A stretch of 36,370 bases of DNA. Source: Myxococcales bacterium (GTDB lineage: Bacteria > Myxococcota_A > Polyangia > Polyangiales > JAFGIB01). Shown here one piece after another: positions 33,279 through 36,370 of the stretch. The position numbers and the translations under genes were made by a program. The stretch covers positions 1 to 36,370 of the forward strand of contig JAOUOP010000070.1 in NCBI GenBank assembly GCA_029880325.1, read 5' to 3'. Numbering within the stretch: the first letter of the stretch is position 1; the number at the start of each line of letters is the position of its first letter. The notes below the pieces were generated by a model that saw only the letters and a program-made list of their open reading frames with translations, made no database searches and had not been told where the DNA came from.

Positions 33279-35702
33279 TCACCACATGGCATCGTAGCGG
33301 TAGGTCGCCTTCACGATCAGACTGCGATCGGAGCGCAGACGATCGGCGTAGTCCAGGTTCTCCTGGTAGACCAGGAAGAGATCGCTGCCCGGCAAGTAAC
33401 GGTAGCGCATGCGCAATAGCACCACTCCTCGCTCGCTCTGGGTGTTGAGCTGCAGCGTGAGATCGGCCGAAAGCCGGGTGTCGGGGGTCACGCCGACCGA
33501 TGAATTGACCGTCAGTGTCCGGCGCCGCTCGCGGCCCACAGGTTGTGCCAAGGGTTCGCCAAGATCGAGACCACCACAGCGGCGGCTCTCGGCGCCCTCA
33601 TCGTCGATCCGGTCGATGCACTGCTCGAGCTCGATGAAGGTCAGGGTTCCCCCCGCCGTCAGCCGCAGGTGGGGTCCGAGGTTGACGGCCGCCGACGGCG
33701 ACAGGCCGTGGCTGATGCCGCTGAAGAAGGCGTCGTCGGCCAGATAGGTCAGCGAGCCGCTGGGATTGCGCCCGCTGGGCGTGCTCAGCTCCAGCTTGGC
33801 CTGGCCGCCCCGATAGCGATCGGCTCCGATGATCAAATCGTCGAAGAGAGGAAACTCGCGGGTGACCACATCCAGTTGATCGCGCAGGCCCAACTTCAGC
33901 TCGTAGCCATTCTGCCAACGCAACTCGATGGCGGCGCCGGCCTCTCGGCGCAGGAGCGCGCGATCGCCGTGGTCGTGCACGAAGCGGGTGTCGGCGGTGG
34001 TCGTCACCGAAGCGAGCCCTAGCTCGGCCTCGCGCAGCACCAGGGGCACCGCCGCCCGGCTATCGATGGCGTTCTTGCGGCGCACGAAGCCGAGCTGCGG
34101 GTCGAAGTCCTTGGAGACCACCAGCACCGAGGCATTGGGCTGCCATGTTTGCCCCAAGAAGCGCAGCTTGCCCTGGTAGGCGTGCCCGCGTGAGGGCTCC
34201 TCTCCCTCGCTGATCGTGGCGGCACCAAAGCCCGTGAGCTCGAAGCGATCACCGAAGGGCCGCGTCAGCAGATCGGCGCCGAGCGAGAGATGGGGTGCGC
34301 TCGAGACCTTTGCCACCTCCTCGTAGAAGGGCAGGTCGATGTCGTTGCGCAGACCGACGATGAGGCCCACGTGCCCCGGCGAGGCGAAGTTCAGCCGCGC
34401 CCGCCCCACCGACCAGCTGGCCGCCGCCGACCCCTCGGGCTCGCGTTCGGCAGGCTCGGCCCCGGCCTCGGTGCCACCTGCAGCCGGCGGCTCGGGCAGT
34501 CGCAGGGTCTCGTCGGTGAAGACTTGCAAAAAGCCGTGGCTCACCATGCCCTCGCTGCCGTAGAGCTTGAAGCCCGTCAGGATGGGCAAGGGCTGGCGCT
34601 CGGTGTCCAGACCGATGCGACGGGTGAACAGCAGCTGGGCCAGCCCCGGTTCGCCGAACTCGAAGACCTGGAGCCCCGACAGAAAGAAGGGCCGGCGTTC
34701 GGGAAAGAAGAGCGGAAAGCGATCGAAGTTGATCACCTGATCGTCGGCGTCGACCTGGGCGAAGTCGGTCAGCACCGTCAGCTCGGTCCAGGTGTCGTCA
34801 CCGATGCGCAGGCGCACGTCGCCACCGATCTTCAGACCGTCATAGAGCGGGCCGTCGGTTGGAACGCCCAGGGGCACATCCCGCAGCTTGTCGCCACCTG
34901 CACGCAGCAACCGGGCCAGGCCACTGTCGGGATCGCCGGGCGCGCCCCAGCGCAGGTAGGGCTGCAGCGTGAACGGACGGCCGCCGGCCATGTCGCGCAG
35001 GCCGTGCAGCTCGCCGTAGTGGGTGGCCGCCCAGGGCCCGAACTCGGGCGGCAGGTGCGACCAATCGTAGTCGGCCAGGCGCGCATTGTGGTCGCGGGCC
35101 ACGTTGAAGCCCAGCACGCGCTCGCCCTCGGCCGAGGGCAAACCCAGCGCCGCCACCGGGATCTTCATCTCGGCCGACCAGTAGCCCTCGCCGATGTGGG
35201 TGGCCACCTCCCAGACGGCGTCGAATTCGCGCCGGAAGACGCGCCCATTTTCGACCGCGATGGCGTCGAGCTGGGCGCCGCGGGGGTTGGTGACGAAGAC
35301 CACCGTGCTGCGGCGATCGTGGCGCACGTCGAATTTGACGGTGAAACTCTCGTCGCTCCAGATGCGCGTGACGTCGCGACTGAGGGTGTCGGCGCGGGGC
35401 TCGTCGCCCTCGAAAAGGTCGGCGCGCAGGCCCAGGTAGACGGTGTCGCGATCATAGAGCACGCGCACGCTGGTCTTGACCGCCGGCTCGGCGCCGGGCA
35501 GCGGAGCGCGTTCGACGAAGTCGTCGGCAACCTGGGTTTGGCTCCAGATGGGCTCGTCCAGGCGCCCGTCGAGCTTGAGCTGGGCCTCGCCCAGGGGGCT
35601 GGCGATCAGGCGCTTCTGGGCCGCGGCGCCACTCGCAAAGCAGGCGCAGACCAGCACGAGCGCGCAGCCCGTGAGCCAGCGGCGGGGGCGCGGGTACTCC
35701 AT
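33279..35702 (-). CDS. DUF5916 / CBM9-like outer-membrane barrel protein
   Basis: 807 residues. A signal peptide (about 1-28, ending ASGAAAQ) is followed by a CBM9-like sandwich (about 35-215: LDGRLDEPIWSQTQVADDFVER, VYLGLRADLFEGD, FTVKFDVRHD). The rest is the DUF5916 beta-barrel part (LTDFAQVDADDQVINFDRFPLFFPERRPFFLSG) and continues with amphipathic strands to the end, YRYDAMW. The final aromatic residue is as expected for insertion by BAM. Proteins of this type are widespread in Bacteroidota and Myxococcota; their substrate is unknown. An Ala/Glu/Pro-rich insert around residue 410 is probably a surface loop. ATG 35702 begins a normal signal; longer upstream starts (35783) would bury it. Confidence 0.88.
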   Translation of the reverse strand: MEYPRPRRWLTGCALVLVCACFASGAAAQKRLIASPLGEAQLKLDGRLDEPIWSQTQVADDFVERAPLPGAEPAVKTSVRVLYDRDTVYLGLRADLFEGDEPRADTLSRDVTRIWSDESFTVKFDVRHDRRSTVVFVTNPRGAQLDAIAVENGRVFRREFDAVWEVATHIGEGYWSAEMKIPVAALGLPSAEGERVLGFNVARDHNARLADYDWSHLPPEFGPWAATHYGELHGLRDMAGGRPFTLQPYLRWGAPGDPDSGLARLLRAGGDKLRDVPLGVPTDGPLYDGLKIGGDVRLRIGDDTWTELTVLTDFAQVDADDQVINFDRFPLFFPERRPFFLSGLQVFEFGEPGLAQLLFTRRIGLDTERQPLPILTGFKLYGSEGMVSHGFLQVFTDETLRLPEPPAAGGTEAGAEPAEREPEGSAAASWSVGRARLNFASPGHVGLIVGLRNDIDLPFYEEVAKVSSAPHLSLGADLLTRPFGDRFELTGFGAATISEGEEPSRGHAYQGKLRFLGQTWQPNASVLVVSKDFDPQLGFVRRKNAIDSRAAVPLVLREAELGLASVTTTADTRFVHDHGDRALLRREAGAAIELRWQNGYELKLGLRDQLDVVTREFPLFDDLIIGADRYRGGQAKLELSTPSGRNPSGSLTYLADDAFFSGISHGLSPSAAVNLGPHLRLTAGGTLTFIELEQCIDRIDDEGAESRRCGGLDLGEPLAQPVGRERRRTLTVNSSVGVTPDTRLSADLTLQLNTQSERGVVLLRMRYRYLPGSDLFLVYQENLDYADRLRSDRSLIVKATYRYDAMW

Positions 35703-35843
35703 CGGGGCGGGGAGCCTACACGCAAAGCCGGCACCGCGGGCAAGGCCCCGGGGGCGACCAATACGGCCGACCCACCGCGACACGGCGGCCCGATCGGCAC
35801 GGGGGGCTGTCGCAGCACCGCCGCAGACGCTACACCGGCCCCG

Positions 35844-36029
35844 ATGAAGGCCTCTTCAGACGCCGGCCTGTGCGCCGGCTGCCTCCACGGCCGCTCCATC
35901 GACAGCGCCCGCGGCAGCCGCTTCTGGCTGTGTGGCCGGGCCGCCAGCGACGGGCGCTACCCCAAGTACCCGCGCCTGCCGATGCTGCAGTGCCCCGGCT
36001 TCGCCCCGGCGAACGCAGCGTCCGGATGA
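35844..36029 (+). CDS. Small four-Cys (probable metal-binding) protein
   Basis: 61 residues from ATG 35844. Four cysteines (10, 13, 30, 50) are spaced C-x2-C-x16-C-x19-C, around a motif I have seen in many small bacterial hypothetical proteins: ARGSRFWLC, then GRYPKYPRLPMLQCPGF. A structural zinc or iron-sulfur site is likely. It is just upstream of the bfd-like gene on the same strand (69 bp) and divergent from the DUF5916 gene (141 bp). It lies at the end of a long open frame that is otherwise antisense noise. Function unknown. Confidence 0.65.
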   Translation: MKASSDAGLCAGCLHGRSIDSARGSRFWLCGRAASDGRYPKYPRLPMLQCPGFAPANAASG

Positions 36030-36047
36030 AGGCCCCGGCGGATTGTT

Positions 36048-36066
36048 GAAATTGATATTGCGATTC
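36048..36066 (+). promoter_or_regulatory. Possible Fur box upstream of bfd
   Basis: The 19 bp at 36048-36066 match the classic Fur-box consensus at 11 of 19 positions by eye. They sit inside a GTTGAA...TTCAAC inverted repeat (36045-36069) in an A+T-rich island 33 bp before the bfd ATG. Iron repression of bfd is known in other bacteria, which supports the reading. Confidence 0.45.
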
Positions 36067-36098
36067 AACTTCGGCCGCATCATATTTGGGGGAGAGTC

Positions 36099-36302
36099 AT
36101 GATCATCTGCCACTGCATGCGCCTGAGCGACCGCGACATCCGGGCGGCCGTGCGCGCCGGCGCCACCACCCGCGAGCAGGTGGAGCGCGCCTGTGGCGCC
36201 AGCGGCGGCTGTGGCGGCTGCGGCCCGGCGGTCGATGAGATCCTGGCCGAGGAGGGGCACGGTCAACAGGTGGTCTTCCTGCCTCTGCAGAAGAGCGCCT
36301 GA
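36099..36302 (+). CDS. bfd: Bacterioferritin-associated ferredoxin (Bfd-like, [2Fe-2S])
   Basis: 67 residues. Cysteines 4, 6, 38 and 41 (ICHC ... GGCGGC) fall at the same positions as the [2Fe-2S] ligands of E. coli Bfd; Cys32 is additional. The helical stretch between (LSDRDIRAAVRAGATTREQVERACG) is the usual BFD-like helix-turn-helix scaffold. In the known system Bfd passes electrons to bacterioferritin haem to release stored iron. No bacterioferritin gene is in the window. A strong GGGGGAGAG precedes ATG 36099, and the upstream palindrome may be a Fur site. The sequence after the stop (36303-36370) shows nothing I can assign. Confidence 0.92.
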   Translation: MIICHCMRLSDRDIRAAVRAGATTREQVERACGASGGCGGCGPAVDEILAEEGHGQQVVFLPLQKSA

Positions 36303-36370
36303 GCGCTGCGCGGGAGCCGCCCGGCAAAACCCGCCGACAGGCCGCAAGCCCGCTTGCTCGCCACCACCAC

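Noticed and set aside
34290..36029. 579-codon plus-strand frame over the DUF5916 gene
   Set aside because: Only its last 61 codons (from ATG 35844) have protein-like features; the rest mirrors the minus-strand gene.
36058..36086. TTGCGA-17-CATATT as the bfd promoter
   Set aside because: It would put the transcript start inside or beside the ribosome site, leaving no room for a leader; the match is also weak.

Overview
The window is G+C-rich, densely coded DNA of a bacterial chromosome. The gene content points to Myxococcota or a close 'deltaproteobacterial' relative. Pointers are a zinc-ribbon/GYF/TonB-like protein of the GltJ (AgmX) type, a 2,592-residue TPR protein, a Cys-rich lipoprotein with an acidic Ala/Asp linker, a VWA lipoprotein, a DUF5916 outer-membrane protein and a VKOR-thioredoxin fusion. 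This placement rests on protein style, not on a marker gene. I see no rRNA, tRNA, CRISPR array, phage gene or complete insertion sequence.

Left part (1-14,400). A small, nearly palindromic element with long terminal inverted repeats (123-291) sits next to a VWA lipoprotein and an AraC-type regulator, both on the minus strand. A giant TPR gene follows on the plus strand (3329-11107). It converges on a lone histidine-biosynthesis isomerase that looks like the eukaryotic HIS6 type rather than ordinary bacterial HisA. A divergent long-chain acyl-CoA synthetase comes next, then about 500 bp without a convincing gene.

Middle part (14,400-27,000). In order: a Cys-rich lipoprotein, a tandem-GNAT acetyltransferase, a YceI-domain lipoprotein, an unrecognised membrane protein with a good sigma70-like promoter, and the GltJ-like protein, which ends at a strong hairpin. 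Then come msrA overlapping a CaiB/BaiF CoA-transferase by 4 nt, a convergent nitroreductase, and a three-gene plus-strand run: a possible roadblock-fold protein, a membrane-anchored SGNH hydrolase and a GT-C type membrane glycosyltransferase. The last two suggest synthesis or tailoring of a surface glycan.

Right part (27,000-36,370). A tightly packed minus-strand operon encodes VKOR-thioredoxin, a six-Cys OmpA-like protein and a TlpA-like thioredoxin, a compact envelope thiol-redox module. It is divergent from a Ser/Gly-rich outer-membrane protein whose upstream region holds a diverged duplicated promoter-like segment. Next are a GAF protein fused to the front half of PTS Enzyme I, with the phospho-histidine replaced by Leu and no PEP-binding barrel, a GntR-type regulator, a DUF5916 barrel protein, a 61-residue four-Cys protein and a Bfd-type [2Fe-2S] ferredoxin behind a possible Fur box.

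The items most worth a second look are the catalytically dead EI-like sensor, the redox operon, the eukaryotic-type HisA, the GltJ-like switch protein outside an obvious gliding locus, and the inverted-repeat element at the left edge.
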